Assembly (NCBI GenBank): GCA_905182985.1
Contig: CAJJDN010000017.1
Span: 505,775 to 569,774, forward strand
Direction of reading: 5' to 3'
DNA: 64,000 bases
Origin: Paramecium sonneborni
Lineage: Eukaryota > Ciliophora > Oligohymenophorea > Peniculida > Parameciidae
Of this stretch, positions 33,207 through 44,912 are shown piece by piece. A program made the position numbers and the translations under genes. The notes under the pieces are model-generated. The model made no database searches. It had not been told where the DNA came from and saw only the letters and a list, made by a program, of their open reading frames with translations. The first letter of the stretch is position 1. The number at the start of each line of letters is the position of its first letter.

Positions 33207-34309
33207 TCAAACCTTATAATTTTTATTTTGGCTTTTAGCATTACGACTATAGTTTTCTAGATATTAACTATCTAAGGTGAGATTTTTATAACCAATTGAA
33301 ATATCTAATTTTTTGCCCTTTAAAGTAGATTCTCTCATTTTTGGTCTAAATTGAATGAATGTAATTACCTAGAGTTTGGAACAACTTAATATTAATTTAA
33401 ACTAGGTTCAGATTCATCTTATTCTGTTTTAATTCGAATATCTTAAATATTACGTTTACCTGTAACAACTATACTATTATTGATATTAGAATTAATATTT
33501 ATATAGTTATTATTTACTTAAGGTGTTTTCTTATAAAATGTTCCACCTATGCTATAAAATCATAAAATAATTACCTTTGATTATTCATATATTTTTATTA
33601 GGTAATTTTCAATATTTGTTGAATTTGTTTAGATCTATTTTTTTTTTCAGATGAAAGTGTTGGTGTAGCTCTAAATCCTAGATTAGATGGAGGTTTTGTG
33701 ATAACACTTTCCCTTCCTTAACTTTAACTAGCAGCATTTAAAGATAGTTCTGTAGGTTTAATAATGGATGTATTAGAAATGTTAGTTGCTCCTCTAAGTT
33801 TCTACATTCTATATTATTAAAATTAATAACCTAGAGGATTTCAAGTTTGGTGCATAGTTGAATTATTTAGTTTTGATAGATTATTCATCAACAATAAGAT
33901 CAGTTAATTTCATAAGTCTCTCGTTTAATACTTTCATGAAATTAGGTTGAGTGGCATCAGTCAATCGATCTAAGTTATCACAATTTAAATTATAGATAGT
34001 GACATCTTTTAAAGATTGTAATGAGGTATCAGATGAAGATTCATAATTTTCTTTAGGAAATTTAAATGTATGATTTATTTTGCAACTCTTAAATCTATAA
34101 TTATATAGAATTCAAAAATACTTCATTTCTATTTCTAATTTGAAATCTTCAACTTCAGAATCTTCATCAGGCTAAGTTTTAGTAATTAATTCTAAAGGAG
34201 CTTATGGTTTAACGATTTTCTAATATATGAGATACTTCATGAGATCCTTATCAATATTTTTAGGCTATTGTAATTAGGGACTTTTAGATTTTTTATTTCT
34301 GTTGGACAT
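33207..34309 (-). CDS. disordered protein of unknown function, about 320 aa
   Basis: Starts MSNRNKKSKSPQLQQPKNID. Four short introns connect it: one in EMK|FKSCK (27 nt), one in KSS|RMQKLRG (22 nt), one in NNQ|SIGG (23 nt) and one in NS|RPKMRE (23 nt), all GT..TAG. Without splicing it would look like two genes; the join SSRMQKLRG is in frame. Sequence is Ser/Thr/Asn/Gln-rich with short conserved-looking islands (FMKVLNERLMKLTDLIVDEQ, helical; GGTFYKKTP; LDISIGYKNLTLDSQYLENY) and ends NKNYKV-TGA. No domain was recognised. It is divergent from the carrier gene, with about 200 nt between starts. Confidence 0.75.
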
Positions 34310-34511
34310 AATCAAAATTAATTATAATTAATATAAGAATTACTCATGAATCAAAAATATTTTTGAGTTTCTCGTAATTTTGTATTTTTCTAATAATTCT
34401 AACATGAAATAAACATTAATCACAAATATAGAAAAGTAGTAATACAATATATTAGAGTTAAATATAAACAATAATTTAAGATTAAAAATATTAATTATTT
34501 TAGATATTAAA

Positions 34512-35618
34512 ATGTTAAGTGGTTTATTATATAGTCCAAATTGGACCTTTGTTGATAAAATATTAAGAGACCCTTAATTAGTTGATCTTGAATACTTTGT
34601 TGGAGGTGGTCCAGGACATGATTGGCTAGCAAAAGTGGTTAGAGTAGACTAATAAAAGTAATCTAAATCTAAATTTATATTTATATAGATTTCTAGGTCC
34701 AAGAGCTAAATTTGAGAGATAATTCAATGAAGAGCCTAGAACATGGGAAGTATTTTCAGATAATTTTTATCGTCTAACTTTACTAGCTGGAGTTGAAAGA
34801 TTGCTCACTCTTAGGTAAGCATATGGAGGTTTGAAGACAAGATTTACCTTTGGAGATTCTAATACGTATTCTATACTTAAATATTTAGAGCTTGTCTTTA
34901 ATAAATATTCAATTAAGGATTATTCAAAGGATATTTTAGAGGTGCATTATTGAATGCTTTCTAATTTTTAACTGTTTGGGCTCATCCATTAGTATATAGC
35001 AGAGGTAATGGATATGCTTCTCATTATCTATACTCATCACTATTTGAGCTTATCACTTATCCCATTGATACAATAAAGACTATTATATATTCTGATATTT
35101 AAGGAAGATATAAGGGTGCTTTTGATGTTATTGAATAAGTAATAAAAATAAATTTAATATTTAGGTTTATGCTAGAAATGGATTCAGTCATTTTTATAGA
35201 GGAATTGTATTCAAATTAGCTTTTAATGGAACTTTAATCTATCATCTTAGAAATGTCTATGAATAAGATTATCTGTCTTAAGTAAAATCTTTTATTCTAT
35301 TATTAGTTAATTTCAACACCTTTATTAGCTATTGGTTATGGATTCCTTACAATTAAGACAAGATTATAATTAGCAAGTACAGATTTAAGTTTTTAATAAA
35401 CTAATTAAAAGGGTAGAATAGCTGCAAATCTATTTGCTTAAAAGACACCTTTTAGTATTTATAGAGGTGTTATTCCATTTTTGTTGTTAACTGATTTCTT
35501 CCACTACAAATTATATGCACTCTATTCATCAACTGCATAATCAAGAACATTAGATGAATTCCTCAATCAATATAAACATCAAATTGGAAGTCCTAAACAT
35601 GAAAATTTATGGCAATGA
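34512..35618 (+). CDS. mitochondrial-carrier-family-like membrane protein
   Basis: Reads, after at least four introns (near 34658-34688, 34866-34888, 35137-35163 and 35283-35307), as a carrier-like protein of about 330 residues: GLFKGYFRGALLNAFQFLTV, LFELITYPIDTIKTIIYSDI (the PxDxxKT carrier signature), GRYKGAFDVIEQVYARNGFS then HFYRGIVFKLAFNG, and TPLLAIGYGFLTIKTRLQLA. The PIDTIK repeat and the G-x-Y-x-G and F-Y-R-G elements are typical of a mitochondrial carrier module; the other repeats are divergent. It probably exchanges a metabolite across the inner mitochondrial membrane, substrate unknown. An ADP/ATP-carrier-like ancestor is possible. Confidence 0.7.
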
Positions 35619-35801
35619 TTAAGCAAATAATCAAAAAAATGTCAATATAAAATTTAGATATTTATAAATTCCATTTTATTTTAATCTCTCTCTTTATTCT
35701 ATTTCTTTATCTGTTTTTGATTCTTTCTCTCTCTTTTCTTATATTTTTACTTTCAAAATATCCAAGTTTTATCATATATAATTTAATGAAAATATTATAT
35801 A

Positions 35802-37348
35802 ATGTAAAATCGTTAAGAATTACAATCAAACCCTATTTTTCAATCTGTATGCAAATAACTCAACTTTTAACCTGATTAATTAGAACCATAAGGTTTTGAA
35901 CAATTCTACTTAGCAAATAAAAATAAATACAATATGGATTAAGAAGGTATTATATTCAAATATTATTATAGCTTGGCTTATTTTATGGGAAGGATAAGAA
36001 GATAAAAAATAAAACAATTTAAATTAAGTACTTAAAATTGTTTAAGAATAAGAAACTAAAGCAGAAGAAGAAAAAAAAAAATCATATGCACATTTATTAA
36101 TTTAGTTAAGTTAGAGTTAATCAACTAAAGTATAATAAAAATAATTAGAAAAATTAAGAATAGGTAATTTAAAAGATTTAAGGTTTTATGTTGAACAATA
36201 AATATCTGAGTTAACTAATAAGAAAAGTTTTATTCCTAGATATAAAGAAATTGATATTTTTCAGGAAAGAAGAAATATTGAGGAAGATTAATAAAGAGAT
36301 AAAATACTTGAGAATAAAATTTTAAAATTTACTCCTCCTTTAGAAACAAAAAAGAAAATTGATAATAATTTAGTTTTTGTAGGTTTAGACAAACTTGCAC
36401 CAAGATAGATTAAATTAAGTTCATATGAATTTGATGTAGAAAATTATGATCCTGAAGATGATATTAATTATGAATTAGAATAATAACTATTAGATCAAAT
36501 AGAAGAAGAACTTAGACAAGGTAAAAGAACAGATAAAAATATTACTGATAAAGTTAGAAGACCAGAAATAAAAAAAAAAAAAGGAGATTAAGTATAAGAA
36601 GTATAAAAAAGAAATTAAGAATAAATGGAAGAAAAAAGAAATCAATTATTAGAAAAATAAGAAAAAGAATAAGAAAGAGTCAATTTAAGATAACTTTAAA
36701 AATAAAGAAATTTAAAATAAAAAATTATATCTAATTTTATGAGGTAATAGGATAAAAAAGAAAATTAAAATAGAATATAATTAGTTGATGAGTTGAATAA
36801 TGAGTAATTATAGAAAAAAATTGCAGATAAAAAAAAGAAAGTGGTTTTATTTCAAAAGAATAAATCAAATTAACAAAAATAAAAATTTTAAATTAATCGA
36901 TAATTAGATGATTATGATATGAATTTAAATTAACTTTTAGAAGATTATTAAGATGGAATCATATCAGCTAATGCATTAGAAAAAGCAATATCAGATGTAC
37001 CAATAAATATAGAAACTTAAAAAACTTCACCTTAAAAAGTGTAATCATCTGCCAAGAAAAAATCATCTAAAGTCTTAGTTTAAAAACATTAATAAGAACT
37101 TGTTAATTTAGAATAAAAACACAACTTAGAATTAAGAATGGTATTAATTTATATAAATAAAGTTAATTGAAAGAGAAGAACTTGCTGAATTGAATAGATA
37201 AAAATCAATTAATAATGGTGTTACTTAAGAAATATTAGAATTATTCGAAAAATAAAGAGAAGCTGCTAAAAATAGAATTTAGAATACTTTAACTAAATAA
37301 AAAATGGAAATATAAAATAAATTAAGATTATATTCTAAATCTAGATGA
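35802..37348 (+). CDS. long Lys/Glu/Gln coiled-coil protein
   Basis: About 500 residues. It starts MQNRQELQSNPIFQSVCKQL; a 25-nt intron near 35945-35970 and a 22-nt intron near 37141-37162 (ends AAG) keep frame. Middle segments look conserved rather than low complexity: AHLLIQLSQSQSTKVQQKQL, RFYVEQQISELTNKKSFIPR-YKEIDIF, LAPRQIKLSSYEFDVENYDP. The second half is charged coiled coil rich in K, E and Q. It resembles axonemal or cortical filament-associated proteins in texture only. TAA/TAG glutamines are very frequent, so in the standard code it would be invisible. Confidence 0.75.
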
Positions 37349-37919
37349 AAAATAAATAGTTATTCTATAAATTAGTTTACTATTATTAAATAAAAAGTAG
37401 TATTATATTTATTATTACATCTTATTTTCTTTTCACTGTCATTTAATCTTATTTTTTTCTTCAACATTGTACTTGCCTAACCTTTATATAAAATGACCTT
37501 TTTATTCATAAAAATTATATATAATTTCACAAATTTTTATTTATTTTTTCTTTTTGAAAAAAAAATTTATTATTTTATTCAAGAAAACTTCATTTTTAAA
37601 TTACTTTTAAACTAATTTATTATTTTAAATTAGGTTGCTGAAATTTGAAGTATAAATCAAGCAATAGTAGTTGAGCTCTAATTTAATAGAAATGTTTAAA
37701 AATAATTGATATCAAAAAAAATAAAGAGTTTTTTTTTTAAATTATTTTTAGTTCAATTTTAAATATGTTATGACATAAATTTCCTTTAAAAAATAATTTA
37801 TTTTCTTAAAACATAGTGATATTGAATAAATTTTTTGAATTCATTATTTTAATAAATATTTACGATATGTGTTTTTATAATCTATCAATAATAAAGATAA
37901 TTGTATTTATTTTTACAAT
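37349..37919. other. spacer, no gene seen
   Basis: 570 nt of AT-rich sequence with homopolymer runs (A9 near 37559, T10 near 37728). No open frame beyond about 40 codons on either strand after considering short introns. It probably holds the 3' UTR of the coiled-coil gene and the promoter of the phosphatase gene. Confidence 0.5.
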
Positions 37920-39158
37920 ATGGATAGTCAATCATATTTAAGGCCAAAAATATTTATTCAAATACAAAATGACCTTAAGAAATAATTTTATTCAGAAGAT
38001 GAGGATGCTGACTTAACTCCGAAAAAACCATTAATTGCTAAACCTTCAAAATTTTCAAGAGGAGAAGGATAACAGTTTTAAACTGATGATTCTGATAATA
38101 CACCTATGAAATATATTTAACCAAGTTCACCTAAAGGATAAAATAAATTATCAAAATTTAAACAAAAGGAGAGTCACATAGAAAAAGATTCAGATATATA
38201 ATTTGAATCCAATGAAGACGAAAAAAAAGAATAGGCTTTAAAAATTGAAACAAATCAAAAAACTGAACCAGAATACGATATTTAGTAAATGTCAAAATAA
38301 ATGGAATAAAAATATCAAAATCCTAAGCAACCATTTAAGCATCCACCAATTTAAAAATCAAATTCCTCTAAGTAAGTTATGAGTAAAAATATTCATTTTA
38401 AAGATCATCCATTTAGACATTTAGTTTATGGTAAAAATATTAATCAAAATGACTTTTTAAGATTTTTATAAATAGTGTAAAGTGGATTATTATATGCATG
38501 CAATTCTTTAAAAGGTCCATCAGAAAGATTTCTTAGAAGTAGACTTATTAGACTTAAAGAATCTAATCAAAAGAAATCTAAATTATTAATCCTTGATTTA
38601 GATGAAACCCTGATTCATAGTTGTTCATCTCGAGATTCTCCTTAAGTCACACTATCTATAAATAACAATGATGATAGAGTTGATGTAATGTTTTTATATA
38701 TATTTATCTTTTAGTTATGTTTCAATATTAGACCATTCTGTTAAGAATTTCTAAAAGAAATGTCTAACTATTTTAATATTTACTTATTTACGGCTTCTTC
38801 AGAATTTTATGCTAATACAATTATTAATTATTTAGATCCTAAAAGACAGTTTATTATTGATATTTTATGCAGAAATAACTGTTTTGAAACTAAAAATGGG
38901 TTTTTTATTAAAGATTTAAGAATTATAACAAATAGGTCTTTAAAAGATATAGTTATAGTTGATAATTTACCTCATTCATTTGGATTACAATTAGAAAATG
39001 GAATACCAATTTTAGAATATTTATTCAATCCAAAAGATGAAGAATTGAAATATTTATAAAATTATCTTATTTAGTTGAGTAAAGAAGAGGATGTAAGAAC
39101 CTTTAATAAAGAAAACCTCAAATTACTTAATTTAATTGATTTTAAACTTAATAATTGA
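37920..39158 (+). CDS. FCP1/SCP-type phosphatase (HAD superfamily, NIF domain)
   Basis: N-terminal about 200 residues are Ser/Gln/Lys-rich and disordered. The catalytic domain follows: KKSKLLILDLDETLIHSCSS (DxDx(T/L) motif LDLDETL, where the first Asp is the nucleophile), LCFNIRPFCQEFLKEMSNYF, NIYLFTASSEFYANTIINYL-D, IIDILCRNNC, FIKDLRIITNRSLKDIVIVD-NLPHSFGLQLENGIPI, LEYLF. One 30-nt-class intron near 38684-38713 lies between VD and LCFN. These enzymes dephosphorylate serines, classically in the RNA polymerase II C-terminal domain; small SCP or Dullard members have other targets. The NIF/FCP1 domain is certain; the substrate is not. Small size and no BRCT domain argue for the SCP/Dullard-like subgroup. 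Confidence 0.92.
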
Positions 39159-39421
39159 TTGTTAATAATTGTTATATATAAAAATAATAAACATTTCGTT
39201 TTATATTATTATATTTATTAATATTCAAATATTATGATTATTTTTTTCTATTTTTATTTGTTTGTTATTTATTCATTTGCTTAATAATGAAAATTAGATC
39301 AAATCCACAATAAAAATGAAATATTAGTCAAAAGTTAACTATGATAATCTCTATATTATAAAATGAAAAAATTCAAAAGTAAAATTTGTGTTTGATTTAA
39401 AAGTGAATTTAATTATAATTT

Positions 39422-42036
39422 ATGTTAAAATTAGATCAATAAGAATTAATAATACAGAGAATAAAATCAAAAAAGCCAATATTCAAGACAGTAGGTGAAA
39501 TAGAGTATTAAATGTATTAATATCTTTAGACAATTTCCTAAGTTAATTAAAAGTAGAGAAGCAATTCAAAAATCGATTTTATCATAAATTCAAAGATCAG
39601 TTTCAAATATTGATATGGATCCTTTGACATATGGATAAAAAGAATTAAAAGATGTTATGATTTAATTGGAAGAATAATTAAAAACTGTTTTCTTGCCCTC
39701 ATTAAATTTAGATGAGAAAAAAAAATCAAAATTTTTAATGAAATAGGAATCTAAGTAATTAGATTATGAAGAAAGCAATCATCAAAAGAAATAAAGAGTA
39801 GATAAAAACAAATGTAGAAAATGCAAATAATCAACTATTCCTATGATATTAAATTTATTACAACAAACAGAAAACTAAGACACAAATCCTCATGTTACAA
39901 TGAAATCTATTAGATAACAAATAGTATAAAAATCATAGAAAAAAGAAGAATAATCAGAATCTAAAGTTCCCTATATAGCTTTTGATTATTCTGATCGAAT
40001 TATTATATGTAAAAGATGCAGATTTAAATTTCATGCTGAATGTGTTTCAGTACTTGATAATATAAATGATTGGATTTGTGACTATTGTTTAGATAGAATT
40101 TAGGAATTAAAAAGATCAAATTAATGGGATTACATAAACAATAAACAATTGAAATAATAGATATGTCCAACATCTGAATAAAAAAAGATTAATTTATCAT
40201 TAATAGAAAAAATTTAGAAAAAATAAAAAATCTTTATTATTGAAGAAATGGAAATAACTCCATTTAAACCTATTGATTAAATATCAGATTTTCTAAGGAA
40301 GTATCCACTTTATAGAGGTTAGAATGGAAAAATAAAATATCCTGTTTTAGAAAAACTAGCATTAGATTATCCAGAAGTCTTAGAAATTAAATAAAAACCA
40401 TAGCCATATATGATAAATTCAAATTAGGTTGAGGATATTCTTAAAATTTAAACAAGTTATTAGATTCTATTTCCTAATTGCTAAACACCATAAAATGTTA
40501 ATTAAGATTATATTGAAAAAAATTTCTATGAAATTCTTATGAATTTGCTTACTGAATATTTTAATGAATTTATGTTATCAGATATAGTCAAATTTGAAAA
40601 ATATTGCGATTAAGCTAATATTTAAGCAAATGCTTTTTTAGAATTAATGAATTATTTATATAGCCATTAAGAAAATTAAATGAAAGATTTAATAAAGAAA
40701 ACATGGATAGAATGTGTTATATAAATTGATTAGATAATTAATTTTGATGATGAATCAAATATTAATAAAATTGATTTTAATAATTTAGAATTTTTAGATT
40801 AAATAAACATATTAAGTATTTTAACTGAGGGTTTGTATGATTTGGATAAAATGAAAGAATAAATTAAATAGAAAGATTCTTCAACAAATTACAGATAATG
40901 TAAAATTTCAATTTATATTAGCTCATTTAAAAATATTATTTTAGCAGAATTAATCTGCATACATAAATTGTGGAACATATCTTGGATAAGATGCTGATGA
41001 ATAATAATATTTTTATTTTACTTATGTTCCTAGTTCTATATTTGTTGAAACTATGACAGGTTGGGGTTAATATACTTTATCTGATTTATCTGAATTAATT
41101 AGTTCTTTGAATATGTAAGGAGTTAATGAATCAAACTTAATTGAAAATCTAGAATTAATAAGTTAAGTTAAACTTTTTGATAATACAACTCCAATAAAAC
41201 CCTAGAGTAGATTAATTTAAAGTATTTGTAAACCAATAAATAGAATAGTAATATAATCTAGAAATTATAGAAGTTATTGAATAGTTTTTACAAACTGAAG
41301 AGACATATACCAAATATTTACAAACTAAAAATTTAATTTGGATAGAAAATAATTAAAAGTAAAATTTTTATCATTTATTGAAAAATGAGAAATAGCTTTA
41401 ATCTTTAGTAGAAGCATTAAAACTATTTTTAAATGGTTTATTATTGCTAAAATCTAATGATGGATAATATGTAAAACCATTTAAAATTTTTAAATAAAAT
41501 TTTGAACTTGTAAACTTATTAGCTATTTATGTGGATAATGCATCATCTTAATATAGTATTTATATATCTTTAATCACTTTGAATTTATTATTAGAAGATT
41601 ATCAACAATATCAATAATAAAAAGAATTAAAAAATAAAAGAAATCAAGCATAACGTAAAATTGCTTAAAAAGTTACTTAAAAAGAAAGTAAATAAATTAA
41701 AAAAAAGTCAAAATTAAAACCAATTGAAGATGAATCAATTGAATAAGAATAAAGTCCTTAATATCTTAGTAGCTTAGCTAACAAAAGAGAAAAAAGAGAA
41801 AATGCTGGGAAGAAGTACTTTTATGATTTTATATTTTTAGTCCAAACATCAATTTTGATTAATAAATGAAAAATCAAAAGAAGATATTTTGTGCGTCTTG
41901 TAAGAAGTAGTTTTTATAGGCTTCTTAAAGCGTTCAATGTTCCAGATGTAACAAACCATTTCATTAAGAATGCTTATAAATAAGAAAAGACTATTGTAAG
42001 AATTGTATGAGAAATAACAGTAAGAAATAAAAATGA
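39422..42036 (+). CDS. two-PHD-finger nuclear protein
   Basis: About 840 residues. PHD finger 1 is near residues 130-220: CRKC, then after a Gln/Lys-rich insert CKRCRFKFHAECVSV (C-x2-C-x4-H-x2-C) and WICDYC. PHD finger 2 is at the C-terminus: FCASCKKQF, CSRCNKPFHQECLQIRKDYC-KNC. Between them are helical blocks with NLLTEYFNEFMLSDIVKFEK and NAFLELMNYLYSHQE, similar in layout to DDT/WHIM regions of ISWI partners, although that link is weak. Introns: 39514-39529 (16 nt, remarkably short), 40901-40922 (22 nt), one near 41246-41268, and 41819-41844 (26 nt). PHD fingers usually read histone H3 tails. The split of finger 1 by an insert is unusual. Confidence 0.8.
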
Positions 42037-42208
42037 GGCTTTTCCGTTAATAAGCTTAATTAATAAACAATCTAAAATTATATCTTAATAAATCTTAGTT
42101 TATATCTAAAATTTTATTTTTATATTTATTCTTTTTAATCTAATCTTAAAAATCTTGTATTCATTATGTATAAATTTAGATTCTAATAAAATAACAAAAT
42201 CAAATCAA

Positions 42209-44479
42209 TCATTATATCAAAAAGTCCTCAATATTATCATTTAAATCTTAAGTTTTTTTCAAACATTCATTGATTTCTCTTTCAAATTTCAGAAACTTAC
42301 CATCTTCGTTGCTTTAATTTAGAAGTACTGTTGACAAAAAACATTTATAAAGTTATTCTAAATTTACTTTTAACTCTTCTGTCTATTTGTGTATCAGAGT
42401 CACAGCAATTTTTAAATCTGAATTCTCTTACTATTTTTATATTTATTTTTAGATACCATTTATTAAATTGGTTAATTTGTTGGTTTATTAAAATAATTAA
42501 AACCTTTCATTAGTATAGAAGGAGTTTTTGAATTTTTTGAATTTTAACTCTCTACATCAGATAATAGAGATGAATCTAAGTTATTTCCTTCCATCATAGG
42601 TGTTTTTGAAATACTTTGATTTAATACTTATTTCTGCATATTAGGAACAGGTTATTATTTTTAAGGTATAACTATTTAGGAAATCTACTAATTCTCTATT
42701 TGTAATTATTTTATAAATTAATTTTAATCATTAATTTTCTAAAGATAATATATGATTATTACTTATTTTAAAATTTAATTTTATTATTCTAATCGATTTA
42801 ATTCACTTAATGCAATAGCTCTTTTTTCTAAATGTTATTGATTAGTTTATTGTAATTTATCTAATTCTTGATTTAAATCATTTATAACTATGTTACTTTC
42901 AGCTAGTTTTTATTTTTATTCACTTGTTTTTTAATTTAATCTATTATTAATTAATAATAATTATTACTCTTATATGACTTATTCTAATTTTGATATTTAT
43001 AATTCTTTTTCCATAATAATTTCTGGATTAATTGATATATCTGATGAAACAGTGTTTTTAGTTGTTTACTTAAGTAAATTAATTTCTTCTTCAAGTTAAG
43101 TAATTTTAGCTTAATATTCTTGTTCCTACTATTATAACTATAAAATCATTTATTTAATTTTATCTTTTTAATCATCAAATATTTCTTTTTCTTATTTTCT
43201 TTTTTCTTTATAGGAATCTAATTATTATTATAAAAGATTATTATTTTCAAATAATTTAGTAGCTTCTGATTTATATTGATTTAATTCTCTTTCACTTCTA
43301 AGTAACTTTATTAAATGAATGATATTACTTCTTTATATTTTTATTCTGATTTCAACTCTTCATGATTTAATTTTTTTTCTAAATCTCTGAGTCTATTATT
43401 AAATACTTCAGTTTATTTATTAAGTTCAGTATTCTACTCTTCATTTTACTATTTAAGTATTAAATTCTCTTATTTAATATTTTACATTTCTTTTTACAAT
43501 TCATTTACTAATCCTATTAATTCTCCTTTTAACTTTTCTTTTTCATCTTCTTTAATTTAATTCAATTCTTAATATTCTTTAAATATGTCCTAGTATTTAG
43601 TTTAAATTTCTTAAAGTTAAGAATCAATTGCTTTTTTTTCATTAGTAATTTACTCAATTTAATTTTATAATTAACTAACTAATTACTATTAAGTATTTTT
43701 TTGATTAGTAATTTTTTCTTTAAGTTACTTTTCAGATTCTAATGATGCTAATAAATCTTAATTTTCAGATTGTAAATTAGCAACAGTCTATAGTGTTTTT
43801 TCAATTTAATCTTTTAAATGTTAAACTTCTTCTGATTAGTACTATCTACTAGATTAAGCTGGCAGATTTTCTACAAACATTAATATAGAATCATCAATCT
43901 ATTAAAGTAAATCATTAAATAATGTTTCAGTAGCTTTATTAATTTTTAATTTATATACCTTCATTGTCATTTTCATATCCTATTTAATCATTATAACTTT
44001 CTAAAAAATCATTCATTATGTCTTTTAAAGTATTAAATAAAGACTCTTTTAATTCTTGACATTTTTTTTCTTAAAATTCTTGAGGCATTTACATCTTTTA
44101 AAGTGCTAGAATCTATTATTTGTATTTTTAGCATTCTTTATTAAATCTCTCTTTCTCCTAATATTCACCTTCATATTTTTTTAGAATTTCCATTTGACTT
44201 ATTTTATATTACTCTACTTCATCCATTAATTATTTTCTTTCCACTTAAAGAATCTCAACTTTTTAAAATATTGACCCAATTTCAACTCTTTACTATTCAT
44301 AACTAATTTTTTTTTTGGAATTCATACGCTTTTCTTAAATCATTTATATACTATTCTTGCTTCACAGACTATTCATTAGCTTTCTTTGAGTCATAAATAT
44401 ACTTTTTAACAACAAGAGAATCAAATTCTAAAAATTGTGTAGGTTATTTCTTCTATTCTTTTTTTGAAAATAATGACAT
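42209..44479 (-). CDS. long coiled-coil protein, about 740 aa
   Basis: Starts MSLFSKKEQKKQPTQFLEFD and is nearly continuous coiled coil: SQMEILKKYEGEYQEKERFN, VQHLKDQIEKTLQTVANLQS, ELNKQTEVFNNRLRDLEKKL, ITQLEEEINLLKQTTKNTVS, ELDKLQQTNQQHLEKRAIAL. Near the end is a Ser/Pro-rich linker (QSISKTPMMEGNNLDSSLLS) and a final helix LYKCFLSTVLLNQSNEDGKF then LKFEREINECLKKTQDLNDN. Introns include one of 26 nt near 42437-42462 and probably some near the N-terminus (44300-44330) and 43960. Structural proteins of basal bodies, cortex or Golgi look like this; no motor or GRIP domain was seen. Confidence 0.75.
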
Positions 44480-44912
44480 TTTATTTATATTGTATAAAAA
44501 TAATTAAAGTCAAATAATCCTATTATCATTTTTGATATAAAATCGAGGTTTATAAGTTACATAATTGTCATAGAACACTTAATATAAGTTTATTCATTAT
44601 TTTTAACTTTATATTTATTTTCATATAAATATTTTTTTTTATTATATTTTCTTTATATTGCTTAATACAACAAGGTACTAAATGTGCCCATTATTAATAA
44701 GAATTTGTGTGAATTTAAAATATTAGACTATGTTATAATAAGAAAATGGACAGATGAGATTGATATTTCAAAAATAAAATTTTCAGTTCATGAAATAAAT
44801 TTTAAAATATATATAAACTTTATTGCAATGTGTATCTTCAAAAGTTCAATTCCTTCTTTCTGTTTTATAATTAATACAATTATTAATAAATTATAAAATT
44901 TAACAAATAAAT

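Noticed and set aside
33207..34309. Two separate genes (starts at 33807 and 34309)
   Set aside because: A 22-nt intron joins KSS to RMQKLRG in frame, and there is no TGA between them after splicing.
44684..44896. ATG frame MPIINKNLCEFKILDY and on
   Set aside because: Short, composition is close to random AT-rich sequence, and it does not connect to the TRF4-like gene by any clear intron.
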